Assembly (NCBI RefSeq): GCF_018343695.1
Contig: NZ_JAGYPJ010000002.1
Span: 109,560-173,559 of the forward strand
DNA from: Lederbergia citrisecunda
GTDB taxonomy: Bacteria > Bacillota > Bacilli > Bacillales > Bacillaceae_C
Direction of reading: 5' to 3'
Length of the DNA: 64,000 nucleotides
Under the pieces are notes generated by a model. The model searched no databases, was not told the DNA's origin, and worked only from the letters and a program-made list of their open reading frames with translations. How positions within the stretch are numbered: position 1 is the first letter of the stretch; every line of letters starts with the position of its first letter. The translations under genes and the position numbers were made by a program. This document shows positions 17,707-26,186 of the stretch, one piece after another.

Positions 17707-17720
17707 TGGAAGCGCTTTAA
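17707..17720 (+). promoter_or_regulatory. cre-like site (CcpA) in a sequence shared with the GH8 leader
   Basis: TGGAAGCGCTTTAA fits most of the CcpA operator consensus. The surrounding block, with ATGAAAAAGTC and CATTGTT upstream, is repeated with changes just before the GH8 gene (TGGAAGTGCTTTTA at 19501). The site lies about 510 bases before the GH16 start, which is far, so its role is uncertain. Confidence 0.35.
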
Positions 17721-17787
17721 TAATTGAACTTTAATTCGAAGTAGCGTTTAATAGGTAGCTCTATAGCCTTGCTAGCTGACTGTTACT

Positions 17788-18003
17788 CTACAATTCACTG
17801 TTCAGGCTAAAGTAATTAATTTTGAGGTATTGTCGGAAGTCCTGATCATTCTCTCTGCTTTGGAACTGCCTACACCTCTTTTTTTGTATAAAGATAATCC
17901 GAGCAGAGTTATTTAGGTACGATTTATTGTTCATTGCATGTAAAGCCCATAGGATTAAGGAATTATACTTATTAAATGGGTTTGACAAATACTGTTGATA
18001 CAT
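17788..18003 (-). pseudogene. Possible transposase end fragment
   Basis: The frame of 71 codons ends RENDQDFRQYLKINYFSLNSEL and is basic and protein-like, rich in Asn and Tyr, which recalls the C-terminal end of IS-type transposases. No start signal, terminal repeat or catalytic residue is visible. The assignment is weak and it may be chance. Confidence 0.2.
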
Positions 18004-18039
18004 GGAGGTGAATTATTACAACTTATTATCTTAATTTGA

Positions 18040-18162
18040 TGCAAGCAGCGTGAAAATCTACTAACTAGAGCAGCTAGAAATCTAGGTGAGAATTATTCAT
18101 TGGGAAATACCATTTGGGAACATTCTATTATTCAGCAAGGTGTATATCTAACAGTACAATAG
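18040..18162 (+). pseudogene. Possible C-terminal gene fragment
   Basis: After a TGA the frame reads RENLLTRAARNLGENYSLGN, TIWEHSIIQQGVYLTVQ and a stop. The composition is protein-like, with no start. It may be the tail of a lost gene. The family is not recognised. Confidence 0.25.
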
Positions 18163-18232
18163 TATTTTGATAATGAAGGAATGTTAGTTTTAAAAATAAT
18201 TGTAGTTTTAATTAGAGGAGAGATTATAAAAC

Positions 18233-19285
18233 ATGCTAAAAACTATTTCCAAGGGAGTTTCAATTTTTCTAATGGTTGTCACATTTTATATTGGAGGGAT
18301 TCCATTGTATTCAAGCATTACTTCGGCTGAGGAGACATCTATTGGGTTTGAAGATCACTTTGATTCATTTGATCCAACATTATGGTTTAGATCCGATGGT
18401 TGGGCGAACGGGGCGGACTTTGGTGTTGGCTGGGTAAGAGATCATGTGGAATTTGCAGAGGGGAAAATGATGCTTCGACTAGATGATGCCCCAAATAATA
18501 ATAATAAGCCATATACCTCAGGGGAGTTCTACACTTTGGAAAAGTATAGCTATGGCCGGATAGAGGGACGAATAAAAGTTGCTAAGGGTGTTGGACTTGT
18601 TACTTCTTTATTCACTTATTCTCAAAACGGAGATGAAATTGATATTGAAATCTTAGGAAAAGACACAACCAAGCTAGAAACAAACTTTTTTGTAGGCGGT
18701 ATTCGAGGAATCAATGCCCATGCTATCATTGATCTTGGTTTTGACGCTTCGGAAGACTACCATAACTATGCAATAGAGTGGTCTGCAAATAATATTAAAT
18801 GGTTTGTCGATGGAGAATTGGTTCGAACTGTAAATGGTGATGGAATCAAATTACCATCGGAACCATCCCATATCATGGCCAACTTGTGGTCTGGTGCTGG
18901 AGCAGCTGCAAGAACGTGGACGGGAGAGTTCGTTTATCCTGGAAGCCCTGTACGTGCTTACTATGATTATATTAAGTTCACACCTGAAAGAGAGGACGAT
19001 TCTACAACGTTACCTTCCACTCCAAGCCTTACTTACTTAAAAGAACTACTAGACAACTATATGGCAACAGGGGAAGTAAATGGTCCACTCACAAAACAAT
19101 TAATTAACAGCATTAAGCAAGCCGAGCATCAGTATGAAAAAGGACATAAAGATCAAGCCATCAAGTCAATGGAAGATTTTATTAAACATATTAACAATCA
19201 AGGATTGCAAAAACATATTTCTTCAAATGCTAAACTAGTTCTTATAGAAAATGCTGAAGCATTAATTCAATTATGGCTAAATTAA
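18233..19285 (+). CDS. Secreted GH16 beta-glucanase (lichenase type) with C-terminal FIMAH domain
   Basis: A signal peptide (LKTISKGVSIFLMVVTFYIGG) is followed by a GH16 jelly-roll domain at about residues 38-255. The catalytic motif GDEIDIEILG near residue 138 has the Glu nucleophile and acid/base. FDPTLWFRSDGWANG and YTSGEFYTLEKYSYGRIEGR are those of licheninases that cut mixed beta-1,3-1,4-glucans. A short Ser/Thr/Pro linker leads to an 85-residue helical module (YLKELLDNYMATGEVNGPL to the end) of the FIMAH type. The same module ends the next gene. RBS AGAGGAGAG lies upstream. Confidence 0.92.
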   Translation: MLKTISKGVSIFLMVVTFYIGGIPLYSSITSAEETSIGFEDHFDSFDPTLWFRSDGWANGADFGVGWVRDHVEFAEGKMMLRLDDAPNNNNKPYTSGEFYTLEKYSYGRIEGRIKVAKGVGLVTSLFTYSQNGDEIDIEILGKDTTKLETNFFVGGIRGINAHAIIDLGFDASEDYHNYAIEWSANNIKWFVDGELVRTVNGDGIKLPSEPSHIMANLWSGAGAAARTWTGEFVYPGSPVRAYYDYIKFTPEREDDSTTLPSTPSLTYLKELLDNYMATGEVNGPLTKQLINSIKQAEHQYEKGHKDQAIKSMEDFIKHINNQGLQKHISSNAKLVLIENAEALIQLWLN

Positions 19286-19545
19286 GGTAGAAATACAAAA
19301 CTCCTAAGTGGCTCAAATTGTTAGATAGGGATAATTTTCACGGTTTAGAAATCCATGTGAGTCTATATCTTTTACGAAATGACAACACGAGCCCTTTTTA
19401 TTTTTTTGTTTATAAGTATATTATCGAACCTTAATCCATAGGAACTTTACCTATATCATATGTTCCTAGCAATGAAAAAGTCATTGTTCATCGGTTATTA
19501 TGGAAGTGCTTTTATTTACTGTTTTTAATTATGAGGGGGATGAAG

Positions 19546-21153
19546 ATGAAGGTTGGCAAGAGAATAAAAAGAAAGATTCATTATGCATTATCATTCTTGT
19601 TAATATTGTTGCTAGTAGTTTCTAGTTCTACGAATATCACTTTTGCTAAAGACACAAATAAGGAAGATTCGGAAATAAGTAAAGATACTCCTAAAAGACC
19701 TTTTCCTCAACATGTAACGTATACAGAGGGAACGATTAAACCAAACCATATAACTCAGGAAGAAATGGATGCAACGGTAGCTAGATTATACGATGAGTGG
19801 AAGGAGCGGTATTTAAAGCAAAATCCTTATGACAAGGACCAGTACTATGTATTTTATAATCATAATGGTGAGTCGACAACTGATCCGAGAGAAGCCATTA
19901 CGGTGTCAGAAGCGCATGGTTATGGTATGTTAATTACTGCCTTAATGGCTGGGCATGATCCGGATGCCAAAAAATATTATGATGGACTTTATCGTTATTT
20001 CAGAGCACATCCAAGTGAAATCAATCCACAATTAATGGCTTGGCAGCAGGCAATCATTAACGACGAAATCGTTGATGTTAATGGAGTCGATTCAGCTCTT
20101 GACGGAGACATGGATATTGCCTATTCCTTGCTTCTTGCTGATAAACAATGGGGTAATGATGGAGAGATTAATTATTATAAGCAAGGGAAATTAGTAATTG
20201 ACGCTATTATGGAAAGCGAAGTTCACCAAAAGGATTATTATTTAAAATTGGCTGATTGGGCGTCTGACAATAGTAATACTTATGGGATAGCTACTCGTCC
20301 ATCAGACTTCATGCTTCAACATTTGCAAGCGTTTAACATGGTATCAGGAGATGAACGTTGGAATAAGGTTATTGATAAAACTTACAGCATTATTAATGAT
20401 GTGTTTGCGGAATATAGCCCAAATACAGGCTTACTTCCAGATTTCCTCTTAAAAGATTTGGACACTGGAAAGTTTAAACCAGCACATGCATGGTTTTTAG
20501 AGTCTAGTAGGGACGGAGACTATTATTGGAATTCTTCTCGTGTTCCTTGGCGTATTACAACCGATTATCTTGTGACAGGTGATGATAGAGCGAAAGCCCA
20601 ACTATCCAAGTTGAACAGTTGGATACGTCAGACAACTGGAAATAACCCAGCAAATATTAAGCGTGGATATAAATTGGATGGGACTCAGTTAACAAATAGT
20701 GCGGGAGATGCAGCATTTTCCGCCCCATTCACCGTCAGCGCTATGATGGATGAGGCCAACCAAAAGTGGTTAAACGATTTGTGGGATTTCAATGTGAATA
20801 AAGAAACAGCAAAAGGAGCATATTTCGCGAATAATATCCGTATGCTTAGCATGATTATTGTTTCAGGGAATTGGTGGTCACCTACTGCAGTAAGCTTAGA
20901 TCATATGAATCATCTTCTAGAAAACTATATTGCAAATGGGGATGTAAATGGCTCACTTACTAACCAATTAACTAACACCCTTAAACAAGCTGAGCATCAG
21001 TATGTCAAAGGGCATCAAAAACAAGCCATCAAGTCAATGGAGGATTTTATTAAACACATAAATAATAAAGGTTTGCAAAATCAGATTACCTCAGATGCAA
21101 AAAGAGTCCTAATTAACAATGCTGAAGCTCTAATTCAGTTATGGACTGATTGA
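19546..21153 (+). CDS. Secreted GH8 endoglucanase/chitosanase/lichenase with C-terminal FIMAH domain
   Basis: A basic N-terminus and signal helix (YALSFLLILLLVVSSS) precede an (alpha/alpha)6 GH8 domain at about residues 50-450. The acid motif ITVSEAHGYGM holds the conserved Glu, and DSALDGDMDIAYSLLLAD gives the Asp region. GH8 contains cellulases, lichenases and chitosanases; with a GH16 lichenase beside it, beta-glucan is a reasonable guess, but chitosan cannot be excluded. The last 85 residues are a FIMAH module nearly identical in layout to that of the GH16 protein. The frame opens at 19531; GAGGGGG six bases before the ATG at 19546 favours that start. Confidence 0.9.
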   Translation: MKVGKRIKRKIHYALSFLLILLLVVSSSTNITFAKDTNKEDSEISKDTPKRPFPQHVTYTEGTIKPNHITQEEMDATVARLYDEWKERYLKQNPYDKDQYYVFYNHNGESTTDPREAITVSEAHGYGMLITALMAGHDPDAKKYYDGLYRYFRAHPSEINPQLMAWQQAIINDEIVDVNGVDSALDGDMDIAYSLLLADKQWGNDGEINYYKQGKLVIDAIMESEVHQKDYYLKLADWASDNSNTYGIATRPSDFMLQHLQAFNMVSGDERWNKVIDKTYSIINDVFAEYSPNTGLLPDFLLKDLDTGKFKPAHAWFLESSRDGDYYWNSSRVPWRITTDYLVTGDDRAKAQLSKLNSWIRQTTGNNPANIKRGYKLDGTQLTNSAGDAAFSAPFTVSAMMDEANQKWLNDLWDFNVNKETAKGAYFANNIRMLSMIIVSGNWWSPTAVSLDHMNHLLENYIANGDVNGSLTNQLTNTLKQAEHQYVKGHQKQAIKSMEDFIKHINNKGLQNQITSDAKRVLINNAEALIQLWTD

Positions 21154-21162
21154 GGTAGGAAC

Positions 21163-21205
21163 ACAAAGAAAACCCTCTGAGAAATGAGGGTTTCTTTGTT
21201 TTTAA
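21163..21205 (+). terminator. Terminator after the GH8 gene
   Basis: Stem ACAAAGAAAACCCTC / GAGGGTTTCTTTGT with an 8-base loop, followed by TTTTT. It could also serve the ABC gene coming from the other side. Confidence 0.85.
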
Positions 21206-21264
21206 ATATAATCTTCTTTTATGCCATTAAATTCTTGGCTATTATTGTTATTATAGATTCACGA

Positions 21265-23019
21265 CTAGTTCCTCGGCACTGCCACCCAATGTCCTTTTGA
21301 AACTTCCACTAGCTCGGAATCTTGTAACCTATATTTATCTTCATCCGTTTGTTCCTTCATTAATACTCTTTTTTTCTGTGATTCTATCTTTGGATCTGGA
21401 ATAGGAATGGCTGCAAGCAACGATTTCGTGTATTCATGCTGCGGATTGCTGTACAATTCTTCACTTTCTGCGAGTTCTACAATTTTTCCGGCATACATAA
21501 CGGCGACACGGTCGCTTATATGTTTCACCATTGATAGGTCATGTGCGATGAATAAATAGGTCAATCCAAGCTGTTGCTGTAGGTCTTCCAATAATTTCAC
21601 GACTTGTGACTGAATCGATACATCAAGAGCTGATAATGGTTCATCACAGACGATAAATTTTGGTTCTACTGCGAGAGCCCTTGCTATCCCAATCCGTTGG
21701 CGCTGTCCGCCAGAAAATTCGTGTGGATAGCGATCGGCATGAAATGGCTCAAGTCCTACCATATCAAGCAGCTTTTCTACCTTTTTCCTTCTTTCTGCAC
21801 TGCTTCCACTTAATTGATGGATATCCAATGCTTGCCCGATAATATCGAGAACTTTAAATCGTGGATTAAGTGAAGAATACGGGTCTTGGAAGATCATTTG
21901 CATATGACGACGCATCGTTTTCATTTCACTTTTTGATAGGCGATTGATGGCAATTCCTTGATATAGAACTTCTCCATCAGTCGGTTCATGTAGACGTAAA
22001 ATGGCCCGGCCAGTCGTTGATTTCCCCGATCCAGATTCTCCAACAAGTCCTAGAGTTTCTCCAGGTTTTATATGAAAGTTAATATTATCAACAGCTTTTA
22101 ACACATTACCTTTACCCATATCAAAATATTGCTTTAATGATCTGACATCGAGTAAAGGCATACCCTTATCCATAGTTCCTAATATCAAAGGAGCTTTTTT
22201 AGGTTTTTTCTTCTCATCCAATCGAGGCAATGCATTTAATAGTCTTATTGTATAAGGATGCTTCGGGCTTTCAAATATTTCTTCTGTTGTACCGGTTTCG
22301 ACCACTTCTCCGTCTTTCATGACGACTACTCGGTCGCACATTCCAGCAACGACTCCAAGATCATGTGTAATTAAAATAATGGATGTCCCGAACTTTTGCT
22401 GAATATCTTTCATAACATTTAAGATTTGTGCTTGAATTGTCACGTCAAGGGCAGTTGTTGGTTCGTCAGCAATGAGTAGAGTTGGACGACAAGCTAGAGC
22501 AATAGCGATCATTACCCTTTGACGCATCCCACCAGAAAATTCATGTGGGTATTGGTTATAGCGCGCCTCACTGTTGCGAATTCCTACAAGCTTTAATATT
22601 TCAATTGCTTCTTTCTTAGCTTCCTTTTTTGATAGTTTTTGATGTTTAATCAAACTTTCAGAAATCTGTTTTCCAATTCGAATGGTAGGGTTTAAAGAAG
22701 TCATTGGGTCTTGGAAAATCATTCCGATATCTCGCCCTCTGATCGCTTCCATTTCTTTTTCCGTCTTGGAACCGAGATTTTCGCCAAGAAAGGTGATCTC
22801 GCCTGCTTTCATATAAGAAGGAGGCGAAGGAAGGAGACGCATGATACTTCTAGCGGTAACACTTTTTCCACTTCCCGATTCTCCTACAATGCCAAGTGTT
22901 TCGCCTTTTTTTACTTCGAAATTTATGCCACGAACAGCTTCGAATTCGCCGTCCCGAGTATGAAAAGATACACGTAAATCTTTTACTTTTAAAATAGGCT
23001 CCAATTTTTCCACCGCCAA
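21265..23019 (-). CDS. Peptide/nickel-type ABC transporter ATPase, two nucleotide-binding domains fused
   Basis: The 584-residue protein is a fusion of OppD/DppD-like and OppF/DppF-like ATPases. Each half has a Walker A ([10 protein letters not shown] near 50; [10 protein letters not shown] near 325), a signature ([16 protein letters not shown]) and a Walker B ([24 protein letters not shown]). The oligopeptide-ABC C-terminal segment follows each ([26 protein letters not shown]). It is divergent from the permease and binding-protein genes, but it is the only candidate ATPase for them. The outermost start is TTG 23019 without a clear RBS; TTG 23004 with GGCGGTGG five bases upstream is an alternative. 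Confidence 0.93.
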   Translation of the reverse strand: MAVEKLEPILKVKDLRVSFHTRDGEFEAVRGINFEVKKGETLGIVGESGSGKSVTARSIMRLLPSPPSYMKAGEITFLGENLGSKTEKEMEAIRGRDIGMIFQDPMTSLNPTIRIGKQISESLIKHQKLSKKEAKKEAIEILKLVGIRNSEARYNQYPHEFSGGMRQRVMIAIALACRPTLLIADEPTTALDVTIQAQILNVMKDIQQKFGTSIILITHDLGVVAGMCDRVVVMKDGEVVETGTTEEIFESPKHPYTIRLLNALPRLDEKKKPKKAPLILGTMDKGMPLLDVRSLKQYFDMGKGNVLKAVDNINFHIKPGETLGLVGESGSGKSTTGRAILRLHEPTDGEVLYQGIAINRLSKSEMKTMRRHMQMIFQDPYSSLNPRFKVLDIIGQALDIHQLSGSSAERRKKVEKLLDMVGLEPFHADRYPHEFSGGQRQRIGIARALAVEPKFIVCDEPLSALDVSIQSQVVKLLEDLQQQLGLTYLFIAHDLSMVKHISDRVAVMYAGKIVELAESEELYSNPQHEYTKSLLAAIPIPDPKIESQKKRVLMKEQTDEDKYRLQDSELVEVSKGHWVAVPRN

Positions 23020-23186
23020 AAAAATCTAATTATTGACTTTCGAATAAAGCTAAAATAAACTATACTATACCGGTCGGATTAATGCAATTAGACTTTTATA
23101 TACTAAAAGTTTGGTAAATTAATATCCTGACTTGGGAAGAAAACAAGTCTCGAAGCATCATTGTAAATGGGGGGAGGGTATCATTA

Positions 23187-24644
23187 TTGAGAGGGGTCAT
23201 GGAAACGAATCGGAAGATCCAAAAGAGTGATAGTGGACAAGCTTTACTAAGCCGTACGTATATGAAGATGCAACTGCGCCCTTCTTATAAATATTTGCTT
23301 TGGATACTTGGTTTACCCGTTCATGTTTTTGTGTTCTTCTACTATTTATATAAACGAAAAAATGATTCCTATTTTGTCATATTAGCAGAAACAAAGAAAT
23401 CATTGCTCGGCTCTGGATATAAGGAAGAACTAAAGCGAGATTTTCTAAATCAGCTACTGCGGAAAAAAGAATTTTTCAACGAAAAAATAAATCAAAACGA
23501 AATTGAACAGAAAGCGGAGAAATGGGCAGAAGAGAAATTTCAGAAGACATTACTTGAAAAAACGAATGAGAACCTTGAAAAACAAGGGGAGAAAAGATTG
23601 ACGTTTGAAGCCGTATTTCAAACTCTTATCTCGAACCCGCTTTTTTTAATGTTATCGTTTATTCCTGGTTTACCAATGTATATACTTATTTTTTTATATA
23701 GTAATGCCTTTCTTAAATATATTTTTGAACGCTTGGTTATGAGTATATTCGTTATTCTTGGAGTAGCCATACTCGTATTTACGATTTTATACTTATCTCC
23801 ATTTGATCCTGCAGCAAATATTATTGGTGAATCCGCAACGAAGGAACAAATTGCTAATTTTAACCATTTGTATGGTCTGGATCAATCTTATTTTGTTCAA
23901 TTATGGGATACCATTAAAGGAATAGCCACCTTTGATCTTGGTAAATCCTTTACTGGAAATGAACATGTAGCAACGAGTATCGCGAATAAGTTTCCAATAA
24001 CGTTTAAACTGACGATTTTTTCATTGATTATGGCGATTGTGATCGCGATTCCAATTGGTATCATATCAGCGACAAAGCCAAATTCCTTTTTTGATTATTC
24101 GTTTATGTTTATTGCACTTATTGGATTATCGATACCGAGTTTTTGGCAAGGACTTATATTTATCTTAAATTTTTCAATAAAATTGCAATGGCTGCCAGCA
24201 ACATACAATCCACAAAATTGGCTATCGATTATCATGCCTGTCGTTGTACTTGGAACGGGTCTGACAGCTTCAGTTGCGAGGATGACACGCTCATCCATGC
24301 TTGAGGTAATTAATGAAGATTACATCATTACCGCAAAGTCGAAAGGTCTAAACCAACGTCATGTCTTATGGAAGCACGCTATTGGCAATGCAATGATTCC
24401 CATCATTACAGTCATCGGTCTTCTTTTTGGTGGGATGCTTGGTGGGGCTGCGGTTACGGAGAAGGTATTCAATATAAGCGGGATTGGGAGCTACATCGTT
24501 GATAAACAGTTTATTCCTGATATTCCAAGTATTATGGGCGGAGTAGTTTATATTGCGATAACGATTTCGTTGGTGAATGTCTTTATTGACATTTTATATG
24601 CTTTTTTCGACCCACGCATCCGTTCGAAAATGAAACAATATTGA
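23187..24644 (+). CDS. DppB/OppB-type ABC permease with long N-terminal extension
   Basis: The C-terminal ~310 residues are a normal DppB permease: FERLVMSIFVILGVAILVFTI, the YGLDQSYFVQLWDTIKG periplasmic part, and the EAA loop with MTRSSMLEVINEDYIITAKSKGL. The first ~165 residues are extra: a membrane segment near residue 40 and a charged helical stretch (residues 60-130, rich in Glu and Lys, coiled-coil-like), then another membrane segment. Usual family length is 305-340, here 485. The start is TTG 23187 with GGGGGGAGGG eight bases upstream; ATG 23199 is possible. Confidence 0.9.
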   Translation: MRGVMETNRKIQKSDSGQALLSRTYMKMQLRPSYKYLLWILGLPVHVFVFFYYLYKRKNDSYFVILAETKKSLLGSGYKEELKRDFLNQLLRKKEFFNEKINQNEIEQKAEKWAEEKFQKTLLEKTNENLEKQGEKRLTFEAVFQTLISNPLFLMLSFIPGLPMYILIFLYSNAFLKYIFERLVMSIFVILGVAILVFTILYLSPFDPAANIIGESATKEQIANFNHLYGLDQSYFVQLWDTIKGIATFDLGKSFTGNEHVATSIANKFPITFKLTIFSLIMAIVIAIPIGIISATKPNSFFDYSFMFIALIGLSIPSFWQGLIFILNFSIKLQWLPATYNPQNWLSIIMPVVVLGTGLTASVARMTRSSMLEVINEDYIITAKSKGLNQRHVLWKHAIGNAMIPIITVIGLLFGGMLGGAAVTEKVFNISGIGSYIVDKQFIPDIPSIMGGVVYIAITISLVNVFIDILYAFFDPRIRSKMKQY

Positions 24645-24657
24645 AGCAGGTGTAGCG

Positions 24658-26166
24658 ATGGCAAATATCGTGAAAGAAATAAATAGTTTTCAAAAAAAAC
24701 ATGCATTAAAACTATCAGCAGAATATACACAAACGAATTTTACATGGATTTCTTCTTTGGTTATCACGGTTATTCTTTTTATTAATAGTTTTAATTTTAC
24801 AGCAAAAACGATTAAACCAATTATGTTCAGCGTTTTTCTCGTGTATCTTCTATTTACCTTATTCCAAATTCTGATTACGCTCCTTATCAAAAAGAATTTG
24901 GAAAAAGAGGGCTATATAAAGAAATCAACGAGAAGATTAGGATATATTCAGCTGTTGAGTATATTGACAGGAAATTTGTTTGTCAGTGCTTTTGCATTCA
25001 ACCTCATTAAAGAAAAGAAAGCACCGGAATATACTTTTGCTTATTACATGTTGGTTAACCAGATTTTCATCATTGCTCTATCGGCTCTTAATCTGTTTAA
25101 ACCTTATGTAACGGATTCATTTCCACTGGCGATGCTTATATTGCTAGTATCGAGTGTATTTTATTTAGTCGTACTTATATTAGTAGCAAAGCAAGGTGAA
25201 AAGACTCCGAAATGGATGACTTATATTGCTATTTTACTAGTGGTGACATCCATAACGGGGAATTTATTTGCGCTATTGCTTGGTGTTAATTTGCTGTTCA
25301 AAATACGTAACAGCGATAAACCAAGTATCGGCAAGTGGAATGTGATTTGGGAGAAAATTACTCGAAATACGACTGCGATGTTAGGAATGTTTTTTATTGT
25401 TTTCGTATTTTCGGTATCCGTGTGTAGCCTTTTCACGTTTGATTACGATATGGCAACTGAAAATAACTATGAGGTCCTATTGCAAACTCCAAGTCTTGCT
25501 TATCCACTTGGAACTGATAATTTTGGAAGGGACTTATTTTCGCGAATCGTATTTGGGGCAAGAATTTCGCTCATGGTTGGGTTTATTTCTACAATTATCC
25601 CAGCCGTTGTCGGTGGAATATTAGGAGCGATCGCAGGTTATTACAGCCCGCGGACAGATAATGTCATTATGCGTTTGCTTGATGTGTTATATGCGATTCC
25701 AGGAATTCTACTCGCCATTGCGATTATCGCAGCATTTGGTGCTAATACGATGAATTTGATTTTGGCACTAAGTGTCGGGTCGATTCCTACTTACGCCAGA
25801 ACGATGCGGGCGAATGTATTGATGGTCTCTAATTTCGAATATGTCGATTCAGCCAGAGCATTGGGCTCCAGCGATTTTTCGATTATTTTTAAGCAAATTG
25901 TGCCTAACTCACTTGCACCTATGATTGTAAAAGCTACCCTTACGATCGGCTCTGCCGTCATTGCTACAAGTAGCTTAAGTTTTCTCGGTCTTGGAGTAGA
26001 GCCACACATCCCTGAATGGGGAAACATTTTAAAAGTTGGAAGTACGTATCTTGAGTCTCATTCTTATCTCGCTATATTCCCAGGACTAGCGATCATCATG
26101 CTCGTATTGTCGTTTAACTTTTTGGGTGATGCGTTAAGGGATGCTTTAGATCCAAAACTCGATTAA
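24658..26166 (+). CDS. DppC/OppC-type ABC permease with N-terminal membrane extension
   Basis: Residues about 225-502 form a DppC permease: NPTAMLGMF-like helix 1, LGTDNFGRDLFSRIVFGARISL, and an EAA loop with YVDSARALGSSDFSIIFKQIVPNSLAP. About 220 extra residues precede it, with some five membrane helices and short basic loops. Two of them carry the same ITGNLF segment (SILTGNLFVSAFAFNLI and SITGNLFALLLGVNLLF), which suggests an internal repeat. The family norm is 280-310 residues. It starts 13 bases after the first permease, so the two are in one operon with the binding protein. Confidence 0.9.
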   Translation: MANIVKEINSFQKKHALKLSAEYTQTNFTWISSLVITVILFINSFNFTAKTIKPIMFSVFLVYLLFTLFQILITLLIKKNLEKEGYIKKSTRRLGYIQLLSILTGNLFVSAFAFNLIKEKKAPEYTFAYYMLVNQIFIIALSALNLFKPYVTDSFPLAMLILLVSSVFYLVVLILVAKQGEKTPKWMTYIAILLVVTSITGNLFALLLGVNLLFKIRNSDKPSIGKWNVIWEKITRNTTAMLGMFFIVFVFSVSVCSLFTFDYDMATENNYEVLLQTPSLAYPLGTDNFGRDLFSRIVFGARISLMVGFISTIIPAVVGGILGAIAGYYSPRTDNVIMRLLDVLYAIPGILLAIAIIAAFGANTMNLILALSVGSIPTYARTMRANVLMVSNFEYVDSARALGSSDFSIIFKQIVPNSLAPMIVKATLTIGSAVIATSSLSFLGLGVEPHIPEWGNILKVGSTYLESHSYLAIFPGLAIIMLVLSFNFLGDALRDALDPKLD

Positions 26167-26186
26167 AATTTAGGAGGAAATTGAAA

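Noticed and set aside
23040..23090. TetR-type operator around ACCGGTCGGATT between the ABC ATPase and permease genes
   Set aside because: Only a short half-palindrome is visible and no regulator gene is nearby, so it is not supported.
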